From assembly GCF_019599405.1 (NCBI RefSeq), contig NZ_RKLQ01000002.1, positions 620,001 through 684,000 on the forward strand: 64,000 bases of DNA, written 5' to 3'. The translations under genes were made by a program, and so were the position numbers. The notes below the pieces were generated by a model. It saw nothing but the letters and a program-made list of their open reading frames with translations, had not been told where the DNA came from and searched no databases. The stretch's first letter is position 1, and every line of letters starts with the position of its first letter. Positions 35,566-43,835 of this stretch are shown here, piece after piece. This DNA is from Haloarcula salinisoli (GTDB lineage: Archaea > Halobacteriota > Halobacteria > Halobacteriales > Haloarculaceae).

Positions 35566-36510
35566 ATGCATCAACTGACGCTACGACGCGGAGTGCTCGT
35601 CGTTGCAGTGGCACTGCTCATCGCAGTGGCCGGCTGTAGCGGCCCCTCCGGCGGCGCCACGCCGACAGCCAACGGAACCGAGAACGCCACAACGACGCCG
35701 GCCGCGAGTATGGATACGCCGACGCCGGCCGCGAGTACGGATACGCCGACCGACCAGCAGACGCCGACGGACGGCCCGGATACGGAGCCGGACAGTGATG
35801 TCGAAGCCAACGGCACCGGTGCCGACCTGGACGGCGAGGAACTGAACAACGCGACGAGAGCTGCCATCGAGGACGCTGGCTCTTACACGTACCAGACGAC
35901 CTTCCGCACAGCCAGCCAGTCACGGCGTGGCCAGTCGAGAAGCCGTACGAACACGACGACGCAGGTTGACCTCGAAGCCGAGGAGGGGCTTCGCGTCTCG
36001 AATTATTCGAGCACCGGCCAGCAGTCCAGTCAGACCTTCTCGTCGACAGTTTATACCGACGGCAACACGTCCTACCAGCAGCGAATCACGAGCGAGGGGA
36101 CGAACTACTCCACGCAGGAGGGCGCTTCCACCGGATTCGGTGGTATCACCCCCGTAAACACCAGTAATTTCTCACAGAACCTGACGTTCGTCACTGACGG
36201 ACTGGTCTGGGAAACGAACGGGACGACCACCCTCGACGGTGACACGGTGACGGAGTACACACTCGCCGGCGTCGAGGACGAGGACGCCTTCATCCAGAGG
36301 TTGAGGTTGAGAGGCACACTGACCGACATCAGCGGGACGCTATACGTCGACGACGACGACGTCGTTCGGCAGACCTCGCTCGCTTACACGGTAGAGAGCC
36401 AGTCAGGGAGCTTGTCGGCACAGTCCCGACTCACGCTGAGCGACATCGGTTCGACCACCGTCGAGGAGCCCGAGTGGACCTCGGAGGCCGAGGACGCCGA
36501 CTCGTCCTGA
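35566..36510 (+). CDS. secreted lipoprotein, DUF7537-like
   Basis: This 314-residue protein has a Sec-type lipoprotein signal (VAVALLIAVAGCSG), a Thr/Pro/Asp-rich spacer and a beta-rich domain with many N-x-S/T sequons, suggesting glycosylation. Haloarchaeal relatives in the DUF7537 group have no known function. The ATG at 35566 is chosen because it starts just before the signal peptide. Confidence 0.72.
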   Translation: MHQLTLRRGVLVVAVALLIAVAGCSGPSGGATPTANGTENATTTPAASMDTPTPAASTDTPTDQQTPTDGPDTEPDSDVEANGTGADLDGEELNNATRAAIEDAGSYTYQTTFRTASQSRRGQSRSRTNTTTQVDLEAEEGLRVSNYSSTGQQSSQTFSSTVYTDGNTSYQQRITSEGTNYSTQEGASTGFGGITPVNTSNFSQNLTFVTDGLVWETNGTTTLDGDTVTEYTLAGVEDEDAFIQRLRLRGTLTDISGTLYVDDDDVVRQTSLAYTVESQSGSLSAQSRLTLSDIGSTTVEEPEWTSEAEDADSS

Positions 36511-36926
36511 CACGGCCGTTCGCCGACTGTTTTCTCGACCCGACGCCGCTTGCTCACTGATCTTCCTTTTGTGTTGTAGTAGCCCGCCAGTCAGCGGTGC
36601 GCTCGTCACGGCGTCCCTGTCGCTCGCGGTGTTGTGAAATGGAAAACGTCCGGACGGAGTTCCACGCGAGCGAAGCGAGCGTGGAGCACGTCCGTACTGA
36701 ACGAAGTGAACGTCCGGACGGAGATTTGAACTCGTGAAGACGTTCCGGGTCGCTCACTACGTTCGCTCCCGGGCGTGCGACTTCTCTGCTCAAATCTCCG
36801 CGCGGAGTTTCCTGCAGCACGTACCGCTCGCTGTCGCTCGCGGTGTTGTGCTGCAGAGGAACGTCCGGACGGAGTTCCACGCGAGCGGTAGCGAGCGTGG
36901 AGCACGTCCGTACTGAACGAAGTGAA
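36511..36926. other. repeat-rich stretch downstream of tRNA-Arg
   Basis: No gene is seen. It holds two 120-base direct repeats (entered separately), several hairpins of the haloarchaeal GCGAGCGAAGCGAGCG type and inverted pieces of the tRNA 3' end. The tRNA-Arg gene lies beyond it on the minus strand. Confidence 0.6.
36615..36734. repeat. 120-bp direct repeat A containing a tRNA-Arg 3' end
   Basis: This copy includes TCGCTCGCGGTGTTGTG, a hairpin GAGCGAAGCGAGC and, at its end (36713..36734), 22 bases identical to the 3' end and T-arm of the tRNA-Arg gene. It matches 36829..36949 nearly base for base, except for short differences around 36637-36645 and the hairpin loop. Confidence 0.85.
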
Positions 36927-36949
36927 CGTCCGGACGGAGATTTGAACTC
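36829..36949. repeat. 121-bp direct repeat B overlapping tRNA-Arg
   Basis: This is the partner of 36615..36734 and runs into the real tRNA gene (36927..36999). The 94 bases between the two copies contain an inverted, degraded piece of the same tRNA end. This looks like a tandem duplication that includes the last 22 bases of the tRNA. Confidence 0.85.
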
Positions 36950-36999
36950 CGGTCCCTGGCTCCGCAAGCCAAGAGGATAGTCCACTACCCTACCCGGAC
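36927..36999 (-). tRNA. tRNA-Arg (anticodon GCG)
   Basis: Read on the minus strand, GTCCGGG at the 5' end pairs with TCCGGAC at the 3' end. The anticodon arm is TTGGC-TTGCGGA-GCCAG, with anticodon GCG reading CGC codons. The T-arm is CGGAG-TTCAAAT-CTCCG. CCA is not encoded. Its last 22 bases also appear in repeat A, 214 bases downstream in the tRNA direction. Confidence 0.92.
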
Positions 37000-37134
37000 T
37001 CATGTTGGAGGAGGGTGGTCGGTATGAAAAGGGTGACGGTTCGACCCCCACTACGCGAGGGGTGCCCACACCACGGTCAAAGCCGCGTTTGACCCACCGA
37101 AAAGCCCTTTCTTTCAGGGGGTCCATCACCGTGT

Positions 37135-37632
37135 ATGAAACGACGAACCCTCCTCGGAACCATCGGGACGACTGGTATCGCCGCGCTCACCGGCTGTCTC
37201 GCCGACGGTGGCGGCGACGGGACGCCAACCGACACTGGCACACCCAGCGACACGCCCACACCGATGCCGACACCGACCCCGTCGCTGACCGGCTCCGGGT
37301 TCGAGGTCGACTCCATACAGGGCGGCACAGAGACCGACAGTGCGACCGTCAGCGTCGACGGGACGGATATCGTCGTCGAGGGGACCATCTGGGGGTCCAA
37401 CGGCTGTCAGACCGCCGAACTCGGCAGCGTCAACTACAACAGCGACGCCGGCGAGCTGACGGTCCCCGTCAGGACGGTCGAGGATTCGGAAGCTGGTGAC
37501 GCTTGTACCACGGGAATCGTCGAGATCGAGTACACGGCGACGGTCAAGTTCGAGAACGGGACACCGGAGACTGTCGTCGTCACGCACGACCGCGGCGACG
37601 GGCCGGAGACGGTCGTGACCACCTCGCCGTAA
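37135..37632 (+). CDS. small secreted lipoprotein
   Basis: This 165-residue protein has a Tat-type lipoprotein signal (KRRTLLGTI, lipobox ALTGC), a low-complexity spacer rich in TPTP and a compact beta domain with two cysteines (NGCQTAE, GDACTTG) that could form a disulfide. No known domain is recognised. Similar lipoproteins are numerous in haloarchaea. Confidence 0.7.
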   Translation: MKRRTLLGTIGTTGIAALTGCLADGGGDGTPTDTGTPSDTPTPMPTPTPSLTGSGFEVDSIQGGTETDSATVSVDGTDIVVEGTIWGSNGCQTAELGSVNYNSDAGELTVPVRTVEDSEAGDACTTGIVEIEYTATVKFENGTPETVVVTHDRGDGPETVVTTSP

Positions 37633-37673
37633 CGACCGGACGTTTATATCCGATAGCGGGGCCACCCCGTCGT

Positions 37674-37763
37674 ATGGCGAGTTCGAGGACAGAATCGACA
37701 GACGGTAGCGGGTCGCTGTGGCAACGACAACGCTTAAGCGCGCCCCAGACCTGGCTCCCATAG
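37674..37763 (+). CDS. possible 29-residue leaderless ORF before the RPA gene
   Basis: An ATG lies about 28 bases after a good TATA element (GTTTATATCC, 37642..37651), and 29 codons follow to a stop 3 bases before the RPA gene. The promoter spacing fits leaderless expression. The peptide (MASSRTESTDGSG...) has no known domain, and this could simply be the start of the RPA transcript. Confidence 0.25.
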   Translation: MASSRTESTDGSGSLWQRQRLSAPQTWLP

Positions 37764-37766
37764 ATA

Positions 37767-39215
37767 ATGGGCGAGATAGCAGACATCTACGCGGACCTGG
37801 AGACCGACGTCTCCGAGGAGGAGTTCCGCGAGGCCGTCGAAGAGAAGGTCGAACAGATGGGTGGCCTCGCTGACGAGGAGACCGCGGCGATGTTGCTGGC
37901 CCACGAACTCAACGAGGGGGAAGTCGAGACCATCGCGGACATCGAACCGGGGATGGACGAGGTGAAGTTCATCGCGAAGGTGATGGCCATCGGCGACCTG
38001 AAGACCTTCGAACGCGAGGGCGAGGACGAGGACGGCCGCGTCATCAACGTCGAGGCCGCCGACGAGACCGCCAGCGTCCGGCTGGCCTTCTGGGACGGCC
38101 AGGCCGTCGACATCGACGACGGCATGCTCTCCGTGGGTGACGTGCTCCGCGTGAAAGGCCGGCCCAAGGACGGGTACAACGGCCTCGAAGTCTCCGTCGA
38201 CAAGGCCGAAGTAGACGACGACGCCTCCGTCGACGTGGAACCGGGCGACGGCTCGACCGTCGAGGCGCTGACGATGGGCCAGTCCGACGTGACCCTGCGC
38301 GGGCTGGTGCTGGACACCGACAGCGTCCGCACCTTCGACCGCGACGACGGCAGCGAGGGGAAGGTGTCGAATCTCACCCTGGGCGATGAGACCGGTCGCG
38401 TGCGCGTGACGATGTGGGACGACCGGGCCGACCGGGCGACCGAAATCGAGCCCGGCACCGCCGTCGAGGTGGTCGACGGCTACGTCCGCGAACGCGAGGG
38501 TTCGCTGGAGCTGCACGTCGGCGACGACGGGGCCGTCGACGAGATAGACGAGGCCGTCGACTTCCAGCCCGACGCCGACCCCATCGACGGCGTCGAGATA
38601 GAGCAGACCGTCGACATCGCCGGCGTCGTCCGCTCGGCCGACCCGGTCCGCACGTTCGACCGCGACGACGGCAGCGAGGGGCAGGTCCGGAACATCCGCA
38701 TCCAGGACGCCACCGGCGACATCCGCGTGGCGCTGTGGGGCGATAAGGCCGACAAGGACATCCAGCCCGGCGACGAGGTGCTGGCCGCCGACGTGGAGAT
38801 ACAGGACGGCTGGCAGGACGACCTCGAAGCCTCCGCGAGCTGGAACTCCACTATCGTCGTGCTGGACGACGGTGCAAGCCCCGCGCCCACGCCCGAGGAA
38901 CAGGCCGACGACCAGCACGCCGGACTGTCGTCGTTCGGTGACGGCGAGGACAGCGAGGCGAGCGCCACCGGTGGTGGCGAGTCGACGGCCACGGCCGACA
39001 CCGACGGCGGGGCGACGGCTGCGGGCGGTGGCGCCCAGACCGCCGAACAGGTCGAATTCACCGGGACTGTCGTCCAGACTGGCGACCCGGTCGTGCTGGA
39101 CGACGGCGAGCAGACGATGAGCGTCGAGACGGGCGAACGCGTCCAGTTAGGCCAGGAAGTCACCGTCCGCGGGGCCCTCGAGGACGGCCGACTGGACGCC
39201 GACGACGTTTTCTAA
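37767..39215 (+). CDS. RPA-like single-stranded DNA-binding protein
   Basis: This 482-residue protein has an N-terminal helical region, then three clear OB folds at about residues 65-145, 165-255 and 275-360, each with the pattern TF(D/E)R and VR(L/V)(A/T)(F/M)WD. A Gly/Ala/Ser linker and a fourth, shorter OB-like region end the protein. It should coat single-stranded DNA in replication and repair. OB folds 2 and 3 share a 36-base stretch with one mismatch (38325..38360, 38646..38681). No zinc finger is seen. Confidence 0.87.
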   Translation: MGEIADIYADLETDVSEEEFREAVEEKVEQMGGLADEETAAMLLAHELNEGEVETIADIEPGMDEVKFIAKVMAIGDLKTFEREGEDEDGRVINVEAADETASVRLAFWDGQAVDIDDGMLSVGDVLRVKGRPKDGYNGLEVSVDKAEVDDDASVDVEPGDGSTVEALTMGQSDVTLRGLVLDTDSVRTFDRDDGSEGKVSNLTLGDETGRVRVTMWDDRADRATEIEPGTAVEVVDGYVREREGSLELHVGDDGAVDEIDEAVDFQPDADPIDGVEIEQTVDIAGVVRSADPVRTFDRDDGSEGQVRNIRIQDATGDIRVALWGDKADKDIQPGDEVLAADVEIQDGWQDDLEASASWNSTIVVLDDGASPAPTPEEQADDQHAGLSSFGDGEDSEASATGGGESTATADTDGGATAAGGGAQTAEQVEFTGTVVQTGDPVVLDDGEQTMSVETGERVQLGQEVTVRGALEDGRLDADDVF

Positions 39216-39269
39216 CGACGAAACGACGCTACGGAAACTCTTAAGACCGCAACACTCCCGATTGTGGGT

Positions 39270-39707
39270 ATGAGCGTCGAGCTTCCGTTCGCGCCCGTCG
39301 ATGCGGTCATCCGACGGAACGCGGACGGGTTGCGGGTGAGCGCCGGCGCGGCAGAGGAACTGGCACGCCGCATCCAGGAACGGGGGGCTGAACTCGCCAC
39401 GACGGCCGCCGAGGAAGCGACGAGAGACGGCCGCAAGACGCTGATGCCGTCTGACTTCGGCGTCGAGACCATCCCCGACAAGGACGGTCTCGAGCTCCCG
39501 GTCGCGCCGGTCGACCGCATTGCCCGCCTCGACATCGACGACGACTACCGCGTCGCGATGGACGCGCGCGTGGCGCTGGCCACCATCCTCGAATCGTTCG
39601 CAGACGACGTCGCTGCCGCCGCCGCCGACCTCGCCCGCCACGCCGACCGGCGGACGGTCAAGGCAGCAGACGTCGAGACGTACTTCGAACTGGCCAAGTA
39701 CTACTGA
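39270..39707 (+). CDS. archaeal doublet histone
   Basis: This 145-residue protein consists of two histone folds in tandem: ELPFAPVDAVIRRNADG starts the first and ELPVAPVDRIARLDIDDDY the second, each with the expected RxTxxxxD-type end (DGRKTLMPSDF; DRRTVKAADV). Haloarchaeal histones are fused this way and are acidic. The deacetylase-like gene starts directly after its stop (TGAATG), so the two are co-transcribed. The ATG at 39270 is chosen over the GTG two codons earlier. Confidence 0.92.
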   Translation: MSVELPFAPVDAVIRRNADGLRVSAGAAEELARRIQERGAELATTAAEEATRDGRKTLMPSDFGVETIPDKDGLELPVAPVDRIARLDIDDDYRVAMDARVALATILESFADDVAAAAADLARHADRRTVKAADVETYFELAKYY

Positions 39708-40715
39708 ATGAACTTCGGCTACCGCGAGGTCTGTCTCGACCACGACACCGGCGAGCGCCACCCCGAGAGTCCCGACCGGCTCCGGGCGGTCCGACGCGCC
39801 CTGAAGGAGTGCCACGGCGTCGATTACGTCGCCGCCGACGATGCCGACCTCGATGTCGTCCGCGAGGTCCACGACGCCGATTACATCGAGGAGTTCCGCG
39901 AGTACTGCGACGACGGCGGCGGCCACTGGGACGCCGACACGGTCGCTGTCGAGGCGACCTGGGACGCCGCGCTAGCCTCGGCGGGGCTGGCCGTCTGGGC
40001 CGCCGAAGCGGCCGGTCCCGACGTTCGAGCCCGCCAGACTCCATTCGCGCTCGGTCGACCGCCGGGCCACCACGCCGTCGGCGACGACGCGATGGGCTTC
40101 TGTTTCATCAACAACGCCGGCGTCGCCGCCCAGGCCGCCCTGAACCAGGGGGCCGACAGCGTCGCCATCTTCGACTGGGACGTCCACCACGGCAACGGAA
40201 CACAGGACATCTTCTACGACCGGTCGGACGTCTTCTACGCCTCCATCCACGAGGACGGCCTCTTCCCCGGCACCGGCGATATCGACGAGACGGGCGTCGG
40301 GGCGGGCGAGGGCGCAAACGTCAACGTCGTCTACCAGCCCGGCGCCGACACCGCCGACTATCTGGCCGCCATCGACGAGGTCATCGCGCCCGAAATCGCC
40401 GACTACGACCCGGACCTCCTGCTGGTCAGTGCCGGCTTCGACGCCCACGAACACGACCCCATCTCGCGGATGCAGGTGAGTACGGAGGGATACGGCGTGA
40501 TGACCGAGCGGATGGTCGACCTGGCCGACGACTGCGACGCCGGCCTGGGCTTCGTGCTGGAGGGGGGCTATGGACTCGACACCCTCTCGGATTCCATCAA
40601 GATGGTCCACGAAGTATTCGACGGCTACCAGCCGGTCGCCCCCGACGATGACGTGAGCGAGGCGGCTCGCGAGGTACTCGACGAGGTCGTCGCTCAGGGA
40701 TTCGGCTCGAAGTAG
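39708..40715 (+). CDS. histone-deacetylase-family hydrolase
   Basis: This 335-residue arginase/deacetylase-fold enzyme carries the class II HDAC motifs RPPGHHA, GFCFINNAGVAAQ, FDWDVHHGNGTQ (zinc ligands Asp and His) and VSAGFDAHEHDP, with GGYGLD at the end. It could remove acetyl groups from lysines or from small amides such as acetylpolyamines. Being in an operon with a histone gene makes a protein target attractive, but this is inference. Its end overlaps the CCA-adding enzyme gene by 22 bases on the other strand. Confidence 0.9.
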   Translation: MNFGYREVCLDHDTGERHPESPDRLRAVRRALKECHGVDYVAADDADLDVVREVHDADYIEEFREYCDDGGGHWDADTVAVEATWDAALASAGLAVWAAEAAGPDVRARQTPFALGRPPGHHAVGDDAMGFCFINNAGVAAQAALNQGADSVAIFDWDVHHGNGTQDIFYDRSDVFYASIHEDGLFPGTGDIDETGVGAGEGANVNVVYQPGADTADYLAAIDEVIAPEIADYDPDLLLVSAGFDAHEHDPISRMQVSTEGYGVMTERMVDLADDCDAGLGFVLEGGYGLDTLSDSIKMVHEVFDGYQPVAPDDDVSEAAREVLDEVVAQGFGSK

Positions 40716-42091
40716 GTCGCCAGGTCGACGCCGAACGTGCCCGCGAGTGCTGCGATATCCGTCCCGACAAGTACCTCGTACCCCTCCTCCAGTGCCGATT
40801 CGACGTGTGGGCCCAGGCGCACGGACAGCAGCGCGTCGCTGTTCAGGAACGCCTCGGCCGTTCGGAACTCGCGGGGCCGCTCGACCACGTAGCGGTCGCC
40901 GTCGATATAGGGGCCCGCGACGTCGGGGTCGTCGGCGTAGGTTTCGTAGAATCCGGTGGCGTGCTCGCGCACGTGGACCGGCGGCCCCTCGTGGCGCTCG
41001 ACGGCCGGCCGCTCGGCGACGCTCAGTTCGACCAGCAGGACGGCTGTGTCGTCGTCGGTGGCGTGCGGGTCGCCGCTCCCGCCCGCACCATCTGTCGAAA
41101 GAGCCGTCGACCGGAACACCTCGAATCCGCGCCGGTCGAGTTCATCGGTCAGCCCCGACAGGGATTTCCGGAGCTGGGGCCAGAGCTGGTCCTCGACCAC
41201 GTCGGGCCTGGCAAAGCGCACGGCCACCGGCGTGGTCCCGCGGCGCTCGACGGCGGCGGTGACGGCCTCGGCGTCGTCGGCCGCGGGCTCGCTTGGCTCG
41301 AACAGCGACTCGCGCGGGTCGGCCAGGAGCGCCCGTGCGTAGTGTTGCAGGCGAGCGACGTTCGCGGCCGAACACACCGCCGCGACGTTGCGGTCGGGGT
41401 CCGTCGGGTCCACCACGACGAGGGGGTCGTCGAACTCGGTGGTGCCGTGGGCTTCGGGGTCGAACGTCACCGGTGGGTGCCAGTCGGCCGCCGCCGCGAC
41501 GAACTCGCGGAACCCGCCGAACTCCACCGTGAGCAGCTCCGTCAGATACCCCGAAAAGCCCCGCGTCCGGAGGTCGCTCCCGTAGACACCGATGCCCTTC
41601 AGGAACTGCTTGGTGACCCGCACCTCGCCCGCGAGGTCGTCGCCCAGCCGGGTGGCCAGATAGCGCGTGTGAAAGGGCGTCCGGTCGACAGCCGACTGGA
41701 TGGCCGTCGCGTCTTCGACGGCATAACACGGGACCAGGTCGACAGCGTAGCCGTCCACCTCCCCGACGACGTACGGGTGCTCGGCGTACTCCTCGTGGCC
41801 CTCGGGGAGGACGGCGTGACCCACCGCCAGTCCGTACCGCTCCAGCTCCGACCGGTCCAGGTCGGGCGGGAAGGCGACGAAGACGTCCACGTCGCGGTCC
41901 CCCGCGGTCCACGTCCCACGCGCTGTGGACCCGACCTGGAGCACCTCCGCGTCGACCGGGAGGTCCGCGACCGCCTCGCCGGCCCGCTCCATCACCGTCG
42001 CCGCGGCCCGCTGTAACCGCTCGCGCTCCGCCTCACCCGGCGAGACCCGCTTGCGGACCCGGGCAACGACGGCGTCGAACTCGTCACTCAT
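40694..42091 (-). CDS. cca: CCA tRNA nucleotidyltransferase (archaeal class I)
   Basis: This 465-residue enzyme adds or repairs the 3' CCA of tRNAs, needed here because the tRNA genes do not encode CCA. The head domain has GSTARGTW and RDVDVF as catalytic motifs. Middle regions PFHTRYL and VRVTKQFLKGIGVYGSDLRTRGFSG are typical of archaeal class I enzymes. Residues 335-346 hold a GAGGSGDPHATD insert also seen in the cyclase gene at 14291..14362. Confidence 0.92.
   Translation of the reverse strand: MSDEFDAVVARVRKRVSPGEAERERLQRAAATVMERAGEAVADLPVDAEVLQVGSTARGTWTAGDRDVDVFVAFPPDLDRSELERYGLAVGHAVLPEGHEEYAEHPYVVGEVDGYAVDLVPCYAVEDATAIQSAVDRTPFHTRYLATRLGDDLAGEVRVTKQFLKGIGVYGSDLRTRGFSGYLTELLTVEFGGFREFVAAAADWHPPVTFDPEAHGTTEFDDPLVVVDPTDPDRNVAAVCSAANVARLQHYARALLADPRESLFEPSEPAADDAEAVTAAVERRGTTPVAVRFARPDVVEDQLWPQLRKSLSGLTDELDRRGFEVFRSTALSTDGAGGSGDPHATDDDTAVLLVELSVAERPAVERHEGPPVHVREHATGFYETYADDPDVAGPYIDGDRYVVERPREFRTAEAFLNSDALLSVRLGPHVESALEEGYEVLVGTDIAALAGTFGVDLATYFEPNP
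41054..41089 (-). repeat. 36-bp GAGGSGDPHATD unit inside cca
   Basis: The unit shares its encoded 12 residues exactly with 14327..14362 and most of its bases. It sits in a surface region of the CCA-adding enzyme where no conserved motif occurs. The two host genes are otherwise unrelated. Confidence 0.7.
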
Positions 42092-42184
42092 TGCCCCAGG
42101 CTTCTTCGAGAGTGCGTGAAAGCGTGTCGATGGACGACCGAAGCGAAAGCCCTAATTACCAACTCGGATTACTGGCGAGTGCGA

Positions 42185-42257
42185 GCCGCCGTAGCTCAGT
42201 TGGTAGAGCACCTGGTTGTTACCCAGGTTGTCCCAGGTTCGAGCCCTGGCGGTGGCG
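42185..42257 (+). tRNA. tRNA-Asn (anticodon GTT)
   Basis: The acceptor stem is GCCGCCG paired with CGGTGGC. The anticodon arm is CCTGG-TTGTTAC-CCAGG with anticodon GTT, and the T-arm is CCAGG-TTCGAGC-CCTGG. CCA is not encoded. The 227 bases to the next tRNA contain GAGCGCAGCGAGTCG-type repeats and no gene. Confidence 0.93.
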
Positions 42258-42484
42258 TCTCTCCTCGTTCGCTATCCGACGAGCGCAGCGAGTCGGCAGC
42301 GAACGCTGTAGACGCGTTCAGAAGGGCTCGCGCCGACGAGTCACAGCCCGAACGTGGCGCGGCGCGACCAGCGGGAAGCGCCTCGATAGCGAGCGGTGTA
42401 ACCGCGAGCAGTCAGCGACCGTCTCGGCTCGCGGCGACACTGACCCGACAAGCTAAAGAGTCAGACCCAAGAATTGACGACTGA

Positions 42485-42590
42485 GGGCCCTTAGCTTAGT
42501 CTGGTTAAAGCGATCGGCTCATATCGCCTGTGGTGTCCGCCGTCGGCGTGGGACACCGATTGAGCGCTGGTTCAAATCCGGCAGGGCCCA
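42485..42590 (+). tRNA. elongator tRNA-Met (anticodon CAT) with intron
   Basis: The acceptor GGGCCCT pairs with AGGGCCC, and the anticodon arm reads ATCGG-CTCATA, then after an intron A-CCGAT. The intron at about 42524..42554 is at the canonical position after base 37 and would be cut by the archaeal splicing endonuclease. Haloarchaeal elongator tRNA-Met genes commonly have an intron. It is the left border of the accessory segment; its last 13 bases plus T recur at 49651..49664. Confidence 0.9.
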
Positions 42591-43034
42591 TGGGTACTCA
42601 TCCAAAATCTGCAGGGTTCTTAGCTAACTATTTATCGTATTTCTGCGGTTCTATACTCTGTTTTAGTATCTACTGGCACTGATACTGTCTACAGAGTCTG
42701 GGCTTGATGACCGCGAAACATTATCGTCGTGTTTTCGCTAGTCCGTACGCCTCACGTCACTTCGAATCTCGTCTGCATAGGATCGAGCGATGTGTGAGCG
42801 CTGCAATCAAACAATACAGACGTTGAAGTCGGCCGAAACGCTGCCCGTTCTCCAAATCGTGATTATGGCTTTGTGTAACACATCTTGCTGGCCAACCACA
42901 CGGACTCACAGTGTCCATCATATATCCGTTTCAGACCGTGTTACATCCCGGACCGAGCGGGTATACTGTTGGTCCAGGGAAAGCTGACACCCCAGTCAAC
43001 CGTAATCGGAGTATCTTGGTATAGCAGTACCAAC
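42591..43034. other. no gene recognised, AT-richer stretch after tRNA-Met
   Basis: The base composition drops relative to the core genes upstream, and no protein with a domain or promoter is visible. One short plus-strand frame (42790..42987) is rich in Cys, Thr and Ser, unlike local proteins, and is not believed. The stretch looks like the proximal end of acquired DNA. Confidence 0.5.
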
Positions 43035-43835
43035 TCAATCGCCTTCGGTTAGTGAGTCAACGTACTCTTTGAGCGTATCGTAGACGGTGTCGAACTCGGG
43101 GAGGTCGGCGACCAGGTCGGGAAGCGTATTCTGCCACCCATCCTGAATCTCCCCCCGTTTCTCTATAGGGAGCCCGTTCCGAATATCGATGTCCAGACCG
43201 TCGTGTTCACACTTTCGCGTGAACGCCGATGGAATACCAGTTCTGTCGACGTTTGTCTCAGTTAGCATCCGATAGATGTCGTAGTAGTCACGTGCCTGTG
43301 ATCGCTGGTAGAGTGCTCGCAACTTCTCTGCAAAAATCTCCTCAGGACTGTACGCGGTCAGTTCGAACTCCGTAACGTCCTCGTACTGGTGAGAGTGGCG
43401 AACTGAGTCAAACGCCACGTATTCGTCTATCATGATATCCAAACTCGTCGTGTTCTTGTGGGCAAGCACCGCGCTGTACTGGATGTCGATGTCGACGTAG
43501 TGCGTTGGATACCCCTCCGTCTGTAGCGCTCTGTGCTGAGTCACATCGAAATCGATACCAGAGATTCTACCGGCATCGTCCAGTGCGATCTCCAGTTCTT
43601 CCTCGCTCCCGTTGTACTCGCCATCGACACCGAAATCGAGATCTTCCGAGTAACGCCACGTCTCCGGGAAGTACAGTTTACTGAGTGCTGTGCCACCCTT
43701 GAACAGCAGATTATCACCGTACGGACTCGTGTAAATCGCCCACAGAATCCAGGAGTTGACGTAGTTCTTTTCGGCGTAGCCGAGGCGAACGTCCAGTTCC
43801 CTGGCCAGCTGTCGCAAGCGGGCTTCAGAAATCAT
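43035..43835 (-). CDS. AbiEii-type nucleotidyltransferase toxin
   Basis: This 266-residue protein matches the AbiEii/AbiGii toxin family. The active-site region reads FKGGTALSKLYFPETWRYSEDLDFG, with the GG-S motif and the SxDLDF acids. Family members transfer nucleotides, one known group to tRNA. It overlaps the antitoxin gene by 4 bases. Codon and GC use is less biased than in the core genes, consistent with acquisition. The pair may act as abortive phage defence, but that is not shown here. Confidence 0.85.
   Translation of the reverse strand: MISEARLRQLARELDVRLGYAEKNYVNSWILWAIYTSPYGDNLLFKGGTALSKLYFPETWRYSEDLDFGVDGEYNGSEEELEIALDDAGRISGIDFDVTQHRALQTEGYPTHYVDIDIQYSAVLAHKNTTSLDIMIDEYVAFDSVRHSHQYEDVTEFELTAYSPEEIFAEKLRALYQRSQARDYYDIYRMLTETNVDRTGIPSAFTRKCEHDGLDIDIRNGLPIEKRGEIQDGWQNTLPDLVADLPEFDTVYDTLKEYVDSLTEGD

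Noticed and set aside
42258-42484. RNA or protein gene between tRNA-Asn and tRNA-Met
   Set aside because: Only GAGCGCAGCGAG-type repeats and shadow frames are present. No conserved RNA fold was recognised by eye.
42790-42987. 65-residue frame between tRNA-Met and the AbiE pair
   Set aside because: Rich in Cys, Ser and Thr with no acidic bias, unlike neighbouring proteins; it has no overlap, promoter or motif to support it.
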